A stretch of 64,000 nucleotides of DNA, from positions 4,050,663-4,114,662 of the forward strand of contig NC_043744.1 in assembly GCF_004337985.1 (NCBI RefSeq), in the 5' to 3' direction. Shown piece by piece: positions 48,512 to 60,316 of this stretch. The stretch is from Pyricularia pennisetigena (lineage: Eukaryota > Ascomycota > Sordariomycetes > Magnaporthales > Pyriculariaceae). Each line of letters starts with the position of its first letter. Position 1 is the first letter of the stretch. A model generated the notes under the pieces. It did no database searches, had not been told where the DNA came from, and saw only the letters and a program-made list of their open reading frames with translations. The position numbers and the translations under genes are program-made.

Positions 48512-49153
48512 TGTGAACATGGCTAGCGCAGGGCTAATTATATTAGCTACCTTGCATTATCTCATAACGACTAGCACGGGCTTATTTTGTTAGTCACCCT
48601 GCATCGAATAAATAAATAAATAACAAATAAAACGTATACGCGTTTATACACACAAAGCTTTATATATCACGTCTTTGTTCATAGTTTCAACAATAAAACA
48701 AATACGTTATATATAATTTAGCTTAGTGGTATAATACACGTACTATAATCTGTATTATATATACGTTGTTAAAGTGCGTGGGTTCGAATCCCGTTATGGT
48801 CGCAGATTTTCTGTACATGCATAAGCACAATAGGCCGTTGGGCTCAATAGGTCGGCAGGTTAGTTAGATGAATAAGGCCAAATCATGTGACGTGACCCCG
48901 CATTCCGGACATCCGGATCGAAAATCTATACCGACGGATTCGAACACGTAATTCACAACTTAACCTTAGATTTATTACCTTTATAACCTTTATCGATTCA
49001 ACGATTCAACGAATCGATTATGCAACAATATATTATTTTTATTACCCGCTAACAGACGGTTATCTGCCATTTTAACATTCCATTAACCTTATACGTAATC
49101 CACCTTTCCCCGCGTTCAAGATTAAGCTTATTGTATCTCGTAACCTCCTCACA
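48512..49153 (-). mobile_element. Solo LTR-like element, copy b (642 bp)
   Basis: Reverse orientation: TGTGAACATGGCTAGCG...CGTAACCTCCTCACA. Exact 5-bp TSD TAGTA at 48507-48511 and 49154-49158, inside n5. On the plus strand it carries A box TAGCTTAGTGG (~48,719) and B box GGTTCGAATCC (~48,780). It has a single 17-bp internal unit. Confidence 0.88.
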
Positions 49154-49190
49154 TAGTAATACCGCCATAAACGGCGAAATGCGACAAAAT

Positions 49191-51027
49191 TAGTCTCAGG
49201 GCTCATCCCTGAAGCCCAAAGCTCCACAATTGATCCACTCCGTTCGCTTCGCTCCACTTCGTGGCTTAATTGCGGTTTTGCAATGTACCTGTGGGTCCAT
49301 CCAAAAAACGCTTTGATTTAGGTTTAAGGACAATTTGTCGATTTTCGCCGTTTATGGCGGTATTTTTGGCCTTTTTTTAACCGAAACTCCTTTGTTATTT
49401 CACAATTGTATATAATATTAAAAAAATAAAATGTCGTTAAAAATAGCGTTTAATACCGCTATTAGCAGCAATTCGATTTATTTTTTTATTTGTTATAATG
49501 GCCGAATTCGATACCACCTGCCCTTAATCCGTTCATAGCGGTACTGTTTTTTCGATTTTTTTTTCGATTTTCGATTTTTTTTAATATTATTTTTAATTTT
49601 TGACCAAATTTTATAATTTTTGCACGTGGAGGGTCGTATATATTTATATATTGTTATTTGAAATTTTAGTGCATATACCACATTATGTATACAATTAAAT
49701 AAGCGGATAACAAAATATATATTTTTTTAAATATAATTTATAATCGAAACTCGTTTATATTTTTACCAGTTTTAACGATAATGAAACCAAAATTTCAGAG
49801 ATTCGATTACGTATGTAAACAAACGTCCAAACTTAGTCCTATTTATAATGTCGGGTTTAAAAACTGTTTTATAAAAAAAAATGCTAAATATGTATTTTAT
49901 CAATTTTTTTGCTTTATATAATTAATTTTATATTATTTTTGTTTTGCAGCCGAATTTTGTGGTTTTTGCACGTGGGGGGTGGTACATTTATATTTAATAT
50001 AATATCAACTCTTGTACGTATATCTAATTATATAAGCCGTTAAATATGCGGATAGGTAAAATATATCCAATTTTGTATATATTTTACAATTGAAATGCTT
50101 TTACATTTTTACCAATTCCAACATTAATAAAACCAAAATTTGGAAAAATGGATTATATATGTAAATAAACGTCAACGTAAAACCCGATTTACAATACCGG
50201 CCCTTTTTAACTTTTTATATTAAACAATGTTAAATTTGTGTTTTTTTGGTATTTTTGCTTTATTTAATTAAATAAAATTTATTAACAAGTTGATTAAAAA
50301 ATGTATTAAGTCAAAATATATTTATTTTACCAATATTTGCGTAAATTATTTAATTTTTTGACAAATTGTTAATTTATATAAAAATATTAATAAAACTTTT
50401 GTTTCAATCAATAATTGCATGCATTTTGCAATATTGGGTTTACTAAGCTATAAAAACTGTAAATTAAATTAAAATTATCATTGTGTACCATTATTTTAAA
50501 TAAGAATTAAATATAATAAAAAATTACAAATTTTATTTAATATTTTAATATTTTTCCAAATATAGTGGCTGTCAAAACGCGGCCGGCATTCAAATAATTA
50601 AGAAACTCCAATAAGTTTAACGCAAAATATTATATATTTTTATAATTTTTATTTATTTTCTTTTCGAATATTTAATTGCATATTATGGGTATATTATTTT
50701 CTTTTACCATTATAATGCGAATATTTTGTATATACCCGCTAGAAACGGCGGAATACCATAAATTATCGTTATATTAATAAAATAATAATTAGCGATATTG
50801 CAATATTATATATATTATTAATAATACCGTTATAAACGGCAAAATGCTACAAATTATCGTTGGTGGTACCGCTATAAACGGCGAAATGCGACAAAATATC
50901 CTCAGACTAAAACGAGCGCGATTTTTTCGGCCAATGTAATTGGTCGAAAAACTATATGGCTAAAAGGTATATGGAGCGTTCGGTCCCCATTGCGAAGCAG
51001 GGGGGCTTATTTTAAACACTGAAATTA
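49191..51027 (+). mobile_element. n6: short TAGTCTCAG-family element inside n5
   Basis: 1,837 bp with exact 9-bp TSD CGACAAAAT at 49182-49190 and 51028-51036. The right terminus has decayed to CACTGAAATTA. The target is the same subterminal spot that n2 used in n1, shifted by two bases. Confidence 0.9.
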
Positions 51028-52484
51028 CGACAAAATATCCTTAAATTAGAACGAATGCGGTTTTTTTCGGCCAATGTAATTAATCGAAAAACTATTAATC
51101 TCAGTGCTTAGACTAGACCCCCCTGCTTCGCAATAGGGACCGAGCGCTCCATATACCTTTTAACCATATAGCTTTTCGACCAATTACATTGGCCGAAAAA
51201 ATCGCGCTCGTTTTAATTTGAGGACATTTTGTCGCATTTCGCCATTTATGGCGGTATTACCAACAAAATACCCAATGCTGCAATATCGCCAACCACCATT
51301 CCCCCCAATATACAAAAAATAAAAAGATTTTACCATTATATTATATATTTACGTATATTAACCTTTATTCGATATATTATTAAAGCAAATAAAACCCGAT
51401 TCCAATAATGGAAAATATATTTTTAATAATATTAATAAATATACCCGAAAAAATATTCCTATCCGCGTAATTTGCAACCCAAAATTTTACGTCCGATTTA
51501 ACCCCATTACCTCCATCGATATCGCAATTATTTTCGTTTTTATCGTTATTCCAATTACCATCGCCCAATCGTATATTCGAAAATAAATGGGAACTTTGGC
51601 TTTTTTTAATTAATTAAAAAACAATTACCGAAAATATCCAAATCCGAAACGGAAATAAACCCCGAAACCAAATTTATTCGCGATATTACCAAATTTTGGC
51701 GTAACCGTTACCGACGCACCAGTTTTACGCAATTTATCCACGTTTGGGTAATAACGGCAAATTTTTACGAAATTACCCGATTTATTTTATCGCGAATATT
51801 TTTTTTTAAAAAAATATTACGAAACCTTTAAATCCAAAAACGTTTACGCGTTAATGGGGTCGAATACCGTTTTAATAATAAATTTCCTGCGTTTATTAAG
51901 ACCGATTTTTTGCGTAGGGAATTGCAATAATTAACACAATATTTACGTTTTTTTAACCGGTTCGAACCCACAAATTTCCAATTTTCAGGAATAAAAAATT
52001 ATTCCGCCAAAAACGTAAATAATATGGATTGGTTTAAATAAATATTCGATACGTCCACCCAGGAAATCCCGTCCAAAACGCCAATATTATATAAATTTAT
52101 ATTTTTATTATTATTGCATTCCCGGGGCCACCGCCCGTTTTATTTATCGTTACAAATTTCGAACGTAGCATACCTGGAATTAAATACTTCTTTAAAAACC
52201 ACAAACCCCCCAACGTTAAAAAATCAACGCGTTATATTAATATTAGCGATTTTAACCGACGGATATTCCCCCCAAAAAACAATTATTTATTACGCGCATT
52301 CGCATTATATTTTATAAATAATAAAATTTTACGACGTATTATAAATATATTATCCGGGTTTGGAATATATTTATTTTATAAAACTATTAAGCGGTAAACC
52401 CAACAATTTGTCGCCGTTGCCCGAATACGTTATAAATAATATTTGTATTTATATTTAACTTTTACCGCGAACAGCAATAATAAT

Positions 52485-52490
<6 letters not shown>

Positions 52491-52562
<72 letters not shown>
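52491..52562. repeat. (TA)n microsatellite in G2
   Basis: About 36 TA units at the site homologous to 42,927-42,962 in G1. Confidence 0.9.
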
Positions 52563-52571
<9 letters not shown>

Positions 52572-54052
52572 TAGTATATAAACAAATTTAAAAAAAATCG
52601 TTTATAACCTAATATTATTTTTCGTATATAATAACTTCAATTTTTTGGATAAGGTATAAGATTTTAGATATAGAAAACGTAACCGAATACAAAATCTAAT
52701 ATTATATTTCTTTATATTAGCGCCAGGATTCAAACAATATACGCAATCCCAATAGTACGCCACCGTACCTTTCCGCCAGAAATGGTTGCAAACGCCCGCC
52801 TTTTTATAATATCCGGATATTTATTACAAAAGCGCCAAATATTATATAATGCACCAAATTTGTGGTTTTTTATTCCTTAACCGCCCATATACGCCTGGAG
52901 CAATCCCATAATACCCTATTTTCGCACGAATTACATTAACCTCCTATTTTATCCAAACCCCCGCTATTACCGAAAATAAAAGGGAATACGCAGGAATTAT
53001 CCAAATCCACGAAATCCTTTTTAAACGTTTTTTAAACCTATTACCCGACCATTTCGATTATTTTTCCGTCCTGCTCCTCGTTTATGGGGATTAAAAAACA
53101 ACGTTATATATCCGTGCTATTTAGGGAATTCATATCGAATTATCCCAATTTTTTAACAAAAAATAATGGATATTACCCGTACCAGCGTTTTTTTATATCG
53201 AATTTAATTTTATTAACTAATTATGGTAATATTACCCCCCCATTATATATATAAATATAATAGGGTTGGGGAAATATAACCAGTTTTAAAAAAATAAAAA
53301 AAAGTTTTACGACGTTTTACGGTTTTTATAAAATGTATTCCGGTCCCGCATTTTGTACATTATAATTGCTGTTTTGATCCAAAACGGATTATTGGATAAG
53401 GATTAAATTTTTAAAAGCGCCCTGGAAAAGGCTTTTACCGATATATTATATAATATATACATTTCCGTAGTAAACCGTATTTACGATAATATATTCGCTG
53501 GTTATATTAACGGTTTAATGGGTATTAGATTATGGGATACAAAACCCAAAATTAATATTGTTTTCCGTACGTAACGCCGCTATTTGTAAATAATTAACCT
53601 TTTATAAATAGTAATAAACGCGTTCCACCAAAAAGATTACGGCGGATTGGAAATTATAATACCGTAACTGGTCCTATTTTTTTACGGTTGTAAAACAAAG
53701 AATTATAGCCCTAAAATGTTATATTTAACCTGGTTATTACGATTAAAAATTATAAATTAACCGCTGCGTACCGGGATTTTAAAATCAGCGTTCGTAAAAT
53801 ATACCACGGCCGGGAATGGATTTAAACCGGTAAATTTAGCAATTAAATATATTAGTAGGGGTTTTGCCATGGATATTAAAAATAACCGCAATTCCACGCA
53901 CGATCTGCGAAAAATATTTTTAAATTGTGCAGCAATGGGGCTAATCGCAATTACGGTGCGCAAAATATTGGAAAATATCGCCCGTATACGCATTAACAGC
54001 AAATACCACATAATGTTAACCAACCAAAATATAATCCATTATACGTGTTTAT

Positions 54053-54731
54053 TGTGAGGAGGTTACGAGATAGAATAAGCTTAATCTTGAACGCGGGGAA
54101 AAGTGGATCACGTATAAGGCTGATGGAACGTTGAAATGGCAGATAACCGTCTGCTAGCGGGTAATAGAGATGATATATTTTTGTTGTTGCACAATCGATT
54201 CGTTGAATCGTTGAATCGATGAAGGTTATGAAGGTGATGAATCTAAGGCTAAGTTATGAATTACGTGTTCGAATCCGTAGGTGCAGATCTTCGATCCGGA
54301 TGTCCGGAATGCGGGGTCACGTCACATGATTTGGCCTTATTCATGTGACTGACCTGCCGACCTATTGAGCCTAACGGCCCATTGAGCCTAACGGCCCATT
54401 GAGCCTAACGGCCTATTGTGCTTATGCATGCACAGAAAATCTGCGACCACAACGGGATTCGAACCCACGCACTTCAACGTATATATGATATAGATTATGG
54501 TACGTGCATTATACCACTAAGCTAGATTAAATATGACGTATTTGTTTTGTTGTTGAAACTATGAACAAAGACGTGATATATAAAGCTTTGTGTGTATAAA
54601 CGCGTATACGTTTTATTTGTTATTTATTTATTTATTCGATGCAGGGTGACTAATAAAATTAGTCCGTGCTAGCCGTTATAAGATAATGCAGGGTAGCTAA
54701 TATAATTAGCCCTGCGCTAGCCATGTTCACA
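54053..54731 (+). mobile_element. Solo LTR-like element, copy c (679 bp), with empty site
   Basis: TGTGAGGAGGTTACGAG...CCATGTTCACA with exact 5-bp TSD TTTAT (54048-54052, 54732-54736). The homologous uninterrupted site in G1 (reverse, near 41,450) reads ACGTATTTATTATTCC, one TTTAT, proving insertion by duplication. It carries three 17-bp internal units and, on the minus strand, A and B boxes. Confidence 0.93.
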
Positions 54732-55424
54732 TTTATTATTCCAAAATGGTTAGGGAAGCGAAAAGGCCGAAATATTACCCAATTTCGCGGCCCTAATTTA
54801 TTATATTTGGGTTTAAAAAAGTTAATGGGCGATAAATTGGAGGTATTTAATTAAAAAATCGTACGTCCTAATAACGTATTATTTTAAACGGATATTAAAA
54901 AATAGGGGCAAATCCAAAAAAAGGATATAACCGGATAAACCGTTTAAATATTAATGGTATAATTAATACCGAAAAAGATTTACTGGACGGAATATACAAA
55001 AAATCCGACGAAAAAGGCGTATAAAATTTAAAATAATAAAAGGCAAATTACGCAAACCAAAACGGGTAAAAGCGAAAATCGTTCCATTATAAAAAGGAAT
55101 TAATAAACGAATAACGGTAATTTTACCCGCGAATAACGGAGGTAAAACAGCGTCCGCAAAACCAATAAATATAAATAAACAAATACTAATCGTAAATTTG
55201 GTTTAAAATAAAAAACGAGGTATAACTTTTTCCAAAATCCTCCGTATAAATAACCCGTTTTTTATCCATTTTCTTTACCCAAATAAATTATATCCTCCAT
55301 CCACCGCCAATTATAAATCCAATAAAAAAAATCCTAATAATAATTATTATTATAATACCCTATTAACTACGAATAATAAATCCATTAAACCGGATCGTAA
55401 TAGTAATAATTATTATAATATTAC

Positions 55425-56072
55425 TGTGAGGAGGTTACGAGATAGAATAAGCTTAATCTTGAACGCGGGGAAGAGTGGATCACGTATAAGGCTGATGGAA
55501 CGTTGAAATGGCAGATAACCGTCTGCTAGCGGGTAATAGAGATAATATATTGTTGTTGTTGCACAATCGATTCGTTGAATCGTTGAATCGATGAAGGTTA
55601 TAAAGGTGATAAATCTGAGGCTAAGTTATGAATTACGTGTTCGAATCCGTAGGTGCAGATCTTTGATCCGGATGTCCGGAATGCGGGGTCACGTCACATG
55701 ATTTGGCCTTATTCATGTGACTGACCTGCCGACCTATTGAGCCTAACGGCCCATTGTGCTTATGCATGCACAGAAAGTCTGCGACCACAACGGGATTCGA
55801 ACCCACGCACTTCCACAACGTATATATAATATAGATTATAGTACGTGCATTATACCACTAAGCTAGATTATTTATGACGTATTTGTTTTATTGTTGAAAC
55901 TATAAACAAAGACGTAATATATAAAGCTTTGTGTGTATGAACGCGTATACGTTTTATTTGTTATTTATTTATTTATTCGATGCAGGGTGACTAATAAAAT
56001 TAGCCCGTGCTAGCCGTTATAAAATAATGCAGGGTAGCTAATATAATTAGCCCTGCGCTAGCCATATTCACA
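55425..56072 (+). mobile_element. Solo LTR-like element, copy d (648 bp), with empty site
   Basis: TGTGAGGAGG...GCCATATTCACA with exact 5-bp TSD ATTAC (55420-55424, 56073-56077). The empty site in G1 (reverse, near 40,745) reads AATATTATATATATAAAACC, consistent apart from one C/T change. It has one 17-bp internal unit. Confidence 0.92.
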
Positions 56073-56145
56073 ATTACATATATAAAACCCCCAATTTCCT
56101 AGCACCAAACCCCAAAAAAAATTAAAACAAAAAAACTCAAACCGA

Positions 56146-59100
56146 TTGAAAAAAACGAAAACGTTTGGCAACGTTAAATATTTTTTTAGGAATGGGTTTA
56201 TTAGCGCCACGCCTTTTTTTCCGAATTAGGGTCGCGGTAAACGATCCAAAAACCGAATCGTCCTCCTTTTTGTTTTTTCTAAAATGGGTTTATAGGATTT
56301 CCTTAACGAATCGAATATAAATTTATCGTAACTAAAATTAAAATCGATAAATAAAAAAAACGGAATAACGACCGCCAAAAGGTCGGCGTTATTGTTATTA
56401 AAAATGCCTTTTTTAAACGGTTTATTGGTTTCCCGGCGTTTAATAACCCAAAAACCAAAATCCCTCATTAAAGCCCCGATAACCCGCGCGGTCGCGGTTT
56501 CGTCGTAAAATTTATCGCTATTTTTAATCCATTTTATTAATTTAACCATACACCCCCAATTTATAATAGTAAAATCGAAATAAGGCAAATATGTACGATT
56601 AATATAATTAATAAACGTATACGGCCACCATTTTGTTTTTAATATTGGTAATTAATATAAACTAGATTTAACGTTAAAATAAAAACTAACGTTTTTTCCA
56701 CCAAATCCTGTTCGTTAAATTGTTTAAAAATATTTAATACGAGTATTAAAACCAGGCGAAAATAAAATTCGTTTATGCGGCGCGTCCAATTAAAATAAAA
56801 GGTATTAAAATGCTGGGGGGGTTTTATTATCCAAACGAAATAATTAAAAAGCCAGGAAAACATAATTACTATTTTTTATACGCCAGGAATTGTTTAATAA
56901 TTGGAAATTGGATAATTTTGGGGAAACGTATACGCGTAATATATTCAAATAATATTTACCATATATTAGTAACGGCCGGAATAGTAGAAAAAAGGGTATT
57001 AATTTTCCGGAATATACGATTTTTTACCCAATCGAAAAAAGTACCTCGCATTTCGAAAATGCGCCAAATAATAGGTTTATTTTAATTTAACCGAATTAAA
57101 CGACCATAAATTTGCAATTATATATTGGCGTTCCATATTAAAGGGATAATAATACCAATGTAATAATTGGGGTGCAAATTAAAACTAACGCTGGAAATAT
57201 TAATGTTTAAAATATAAACGTTAAAACTGGAGCCGGAATCGGTGAAATCGGAAACGGTTTTATCGCGTTCGGTTTGGGATAGGCCTAATCGGATAATAAT
57301 TATACCGAAACTAGCTTTTTCCAAAATAAAAGCAATAAAATTAAGAAAAATTAGTAAATATATTAAAAATTGTAACAATTATTACAAAAATGGAAAAATA
57401 ACAATTATTATAATATTTATTACAATTTAAAAACATAAAAATTGTAATAATTGTTATAATACTTGTGGGGAAAAAAAGGGATTATAATAATTGTTATTAT
57501 ATAACCAATTTACGTTTAAATTTAAAAATTGGGGGTTATAACCAGGACGCGTTAACCTTTTTTTTTCCTCCATACAAATTTCGATTACGCGGGTAATAAG
57601 TGGCGATTCGTTTAATATAAAATGGACTATTTTAACCCTGCCCGACGAAAGTAACGTTCTAAAATCAGTGCAGGTTTTCGAGTAAACCCAGTTAAAAGGA
57701 CCGTCGCCGCTATATTAAATTAAAACGTCCAGAATTACCGATCCAAAACGGGTTTCTTTTTCCTGTACGTTTTTTTTTAAAATCTTGTCGGACGTTGCGG
57801 TGTTTAATTTTAAAATCTATTCTTTTTAACGTTAGCATTTCACCCAATTCCGCCGAATTAATATCCCGGATTTTATCTTCGGCGTGGATTATTAATTAAA
57901 AAAGGTAATTAATTACCAAAAATTGCAGTAAACGGATAAAATTTATGTTAAAAAAAACCGAAATTTGGCGGTTACCAGCTATAATATCCGTATTAGTGGG
58001 AGCTCCTAATGGAGCGGGACTAATATCGTCGGTATTTTCGCCCACGAATGCGGTAATAATGTTTTTGAAAATTGCTTCGGTATTCGTTATAACGTTTTCG
58101 AAACGGTGGCCAAATTGGAGTTTTTTAATAATAATATTATAAAACGGAATACGTTTACGGGGATAAATAATTGTACCGTTGGGTAAAGTAAACCCGGTAT
58201 TTATACCCCTGCGTACCGTAAATACGCCCGTATATTTCAAAATTATTAACAATTTTTCGTTTAATATGATAATAGGAATTATAAAATTTAAAATTCGAAG
58301 GTAAAATAGCCACCATTTCCAACCCATCGATTCGAATTTTTATAAGGAAGTTTTAATATTTTTATCGATATTAAAAGCGACGAAATAAGCACTATTTTTT
58401 TAAATATAATCGACCGTAAATATATTTTTTAGGATAAATTTTTAAATCGGGCGAAAAGGATTGCAATTTTGTCCTAAACTAAGGTATTAAAACTAATAAT
58501 TTCCCTAATTTTGTTAATAATCGGCATAATAATAGTTATACCCCGATTAATGTAAAGGATAAAGCGAAATACGCGGTATATTATCGATTCGCGGTAGCGG
58601 AAATATTAAATTTCGTTTCCAATTATACGTTAAAAAAAGTACCGGATAATAAATATATAATTAAACGCCGGATATTTTTGGTATTTTCGCTCGTGGAGAA
58701 ATCGGTTTTCCGACCGTTTTTGCGTTAACGGTTCCTAGCAAAATTATTTAATTTAAACAAATATATTAATATAACGAAATTATAATAATTGTTACAAAAA
58801 AACATTTATTGGGTATTATTTTTAATGTCGGAATTATCGTCGAAATTATCGACGTCGGGGGGGCGTTGCTAAAAATTGGAATCGATAATTTTATTTATAT
58901 ATTATAGGTTAAACACTTTTTCCACGTTATGGATTTCGTCCAATTGCTTAATTTTTCCGATTAGGAATATCGAATAAAATATAATAATAACCGTACCCGC
59001 AAATTTGGGATTAGATTTGCGGGCGGCGAATTTAGTTAAAATATTGTAAAATTGCGTTTGAATAAAAATAGCAACCGCTCGCGGGGTATCGGTAATATAT

Positions 59101-60040
59101 ATTTCGTTTAAATTATAATAGTATTTAACGTCGAAAATTGGGAAATTAATTACTATTTCTTTAAATATTTGCGAAATAAAACTGGCCGGAACGAAAATTA
59201 AAGTGTGAAAATATCCGTCGGTATTTTGGATAAATCGGTCGTATTAGTAACGGATATATTATATATAAATCGCCGCAAAATAAATAATCGTTTTTCCTAT
59301 ACCCATTTCGTTGGTTAATAACCAATTTTTAAAAGTTAATTGCTCCAATTTTAATAGGGTATAGGTATTTAAACCGAAAAAAAATTAATTTAGCAAAAAT
59401 AAAAATTATAATAATAATTACAAAAATAGGGGTGTGATTATAACAGTAATTACAAAAATAGGGGCAAAATTGTAACGACAATTACAATTATTAGGGATAA
59501 TGTATATATAATTTACCAACCAATTAATGGGGTAATTAATAGCGATTAAAAGGAATATTAGGTATATCCTAATTTAACCAAAAATATTTGCCCTTAATTT
59601 TCTTGTATTTGAAACCGATTTTATTATCGGTATTTAAACCGTCGATAGGTAAAATGTTTTAAAAAAGGCGCAAATTTTTTATAATAACCTAAATTGCGTC
59701 CGAATTAAAGAAATAACCAATCCAGGGATAATTTTTGGTTAAAATGGAAAATTGCGTAAAATATACCAAAAAAACCGCTAAAATTTTTTCGCGGGCGTCC
59801 TCGAAAATTTTTTTTTTGCGCGGTTTATATTAACAAATTAATCGGCGATAATGGACTGGGTTTATATAAAATTGAAAAAATTATTTTGTTAATCGTCGCC
59901 AAAAAATTTGGGATAAAATTCGGTAATTTTTGTTTTGGGTTTAGTAAAAATGGGACGATAAAACCGACCTTCGTCGTACAAATTGTTAAAAATATTTTTA
60001 AATATTAATAAATCCAATAGGTATATTTAAATTTAATTTG
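56146..60040 (-). pseudogene. G2 copy of the SNF2-like helicase gene
   Basis: Counterpart of 36,748-40,680. Motif I reads TNEMGIGKTI (59,290-59,325) where G1 has GTGKT, an ACA-to-ATA change. The C-terminal end keeps CAA at 56146-56148 where G1 has TAA. The N-terminal part is cut by LTR copy e at 60,041. Not functional. Confidence 0.7.
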
Positions 60041-60316
60041 TGTGAATATGGTTAGCGCAGGGCTAATTATATTAGTTACCCTGCATTATTTTATAACGGC
60101 TAGCACGGGTTAATTTTATTAGTCACCCTACATCGAATAAATAAATAAATAACAAATAAGACGTATACGCGTTTATATACACAAAGCTTTATATATTACG
60201 CTTTTATTCATAGTTTTAATAATAAAACAAATACGTTATATTTAATTGAGCCTAGTGGTATAATGCACGTACCATAATTTATATTATATATACGTTGAAA
60301 TGCGTGGGTTCGAATC
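60041..60316 (-). mobile_element. Solo LTR-like element, copy e, cut by n7
   Basis: Reverse orientation, starting TGTGAATATGGTTAGCG at 60,041 with left flank ATTTG. It runs through the A box (CCTAGTGGTATAATGC region) to the B box, where n7 interrupts it at GTTCGAATC. The element resumes with GTTCGAATCC at 63,991 and leaves the window. Confidence 0.85.

Larger units (their letters stand above)
46869..51095 (+). mobile_element. n5: short TAGTCTCAG element, nested and open on the right
   Basis: Left terminus TAGTCTCAGGGCTC at 46,869 inside n9 (left flank ACCGAGCGC). The body is interrupted by LTR copy b (48,512-49,153) and n6 (49,191-51,027), then by G2 at 51,096 before its right terminus is reached. 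The parts present sum to the usual short-copy structure. The missing right end should lie beyond 64,000. Confidence 0.8.
51400..55420 (+). pseudogene. G2 copy of the unidentified giant-element gene
   Basis: Counterpart of the minus-strand gene at 40,730-44,060. The same peptides are found (FIRDITKFWRNRYRRTNF, LKTTNPPTLKN, THDLRKIFLNCAAMGLI), with partly different stop positions, so the ancestral frame could be judged from both. LTR copy c (54,053-54,731) splits it after the peptide NIIHYTCLL. Not functional. Confidence 0.5.
51096..60040 (-). mobile_element. G2: inverted giant element, first part
   Basis: The reverse complement of G1 44359-36748, starting with a decayed terminus TAATCTCAG at 51,096 (left flank AAAAACTAT). 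After subtracting LTR copies c and d with their TSDs, the length is about 7,608 bases against 7,612 in G1, so the copies are collinear. At 60,040 it is interrupted by LTR copy e, and the rest is outside the window. Many single-base differences from G1 are C/T or G/A. Confidence 0.88.

Noticed and set aside
48719..48815. A genuine tRNA gene
   Set aside because: A and B boxes are good, but the flanks do not pair as an acceptor stem and the sequence recurs in every LTR-like copy.
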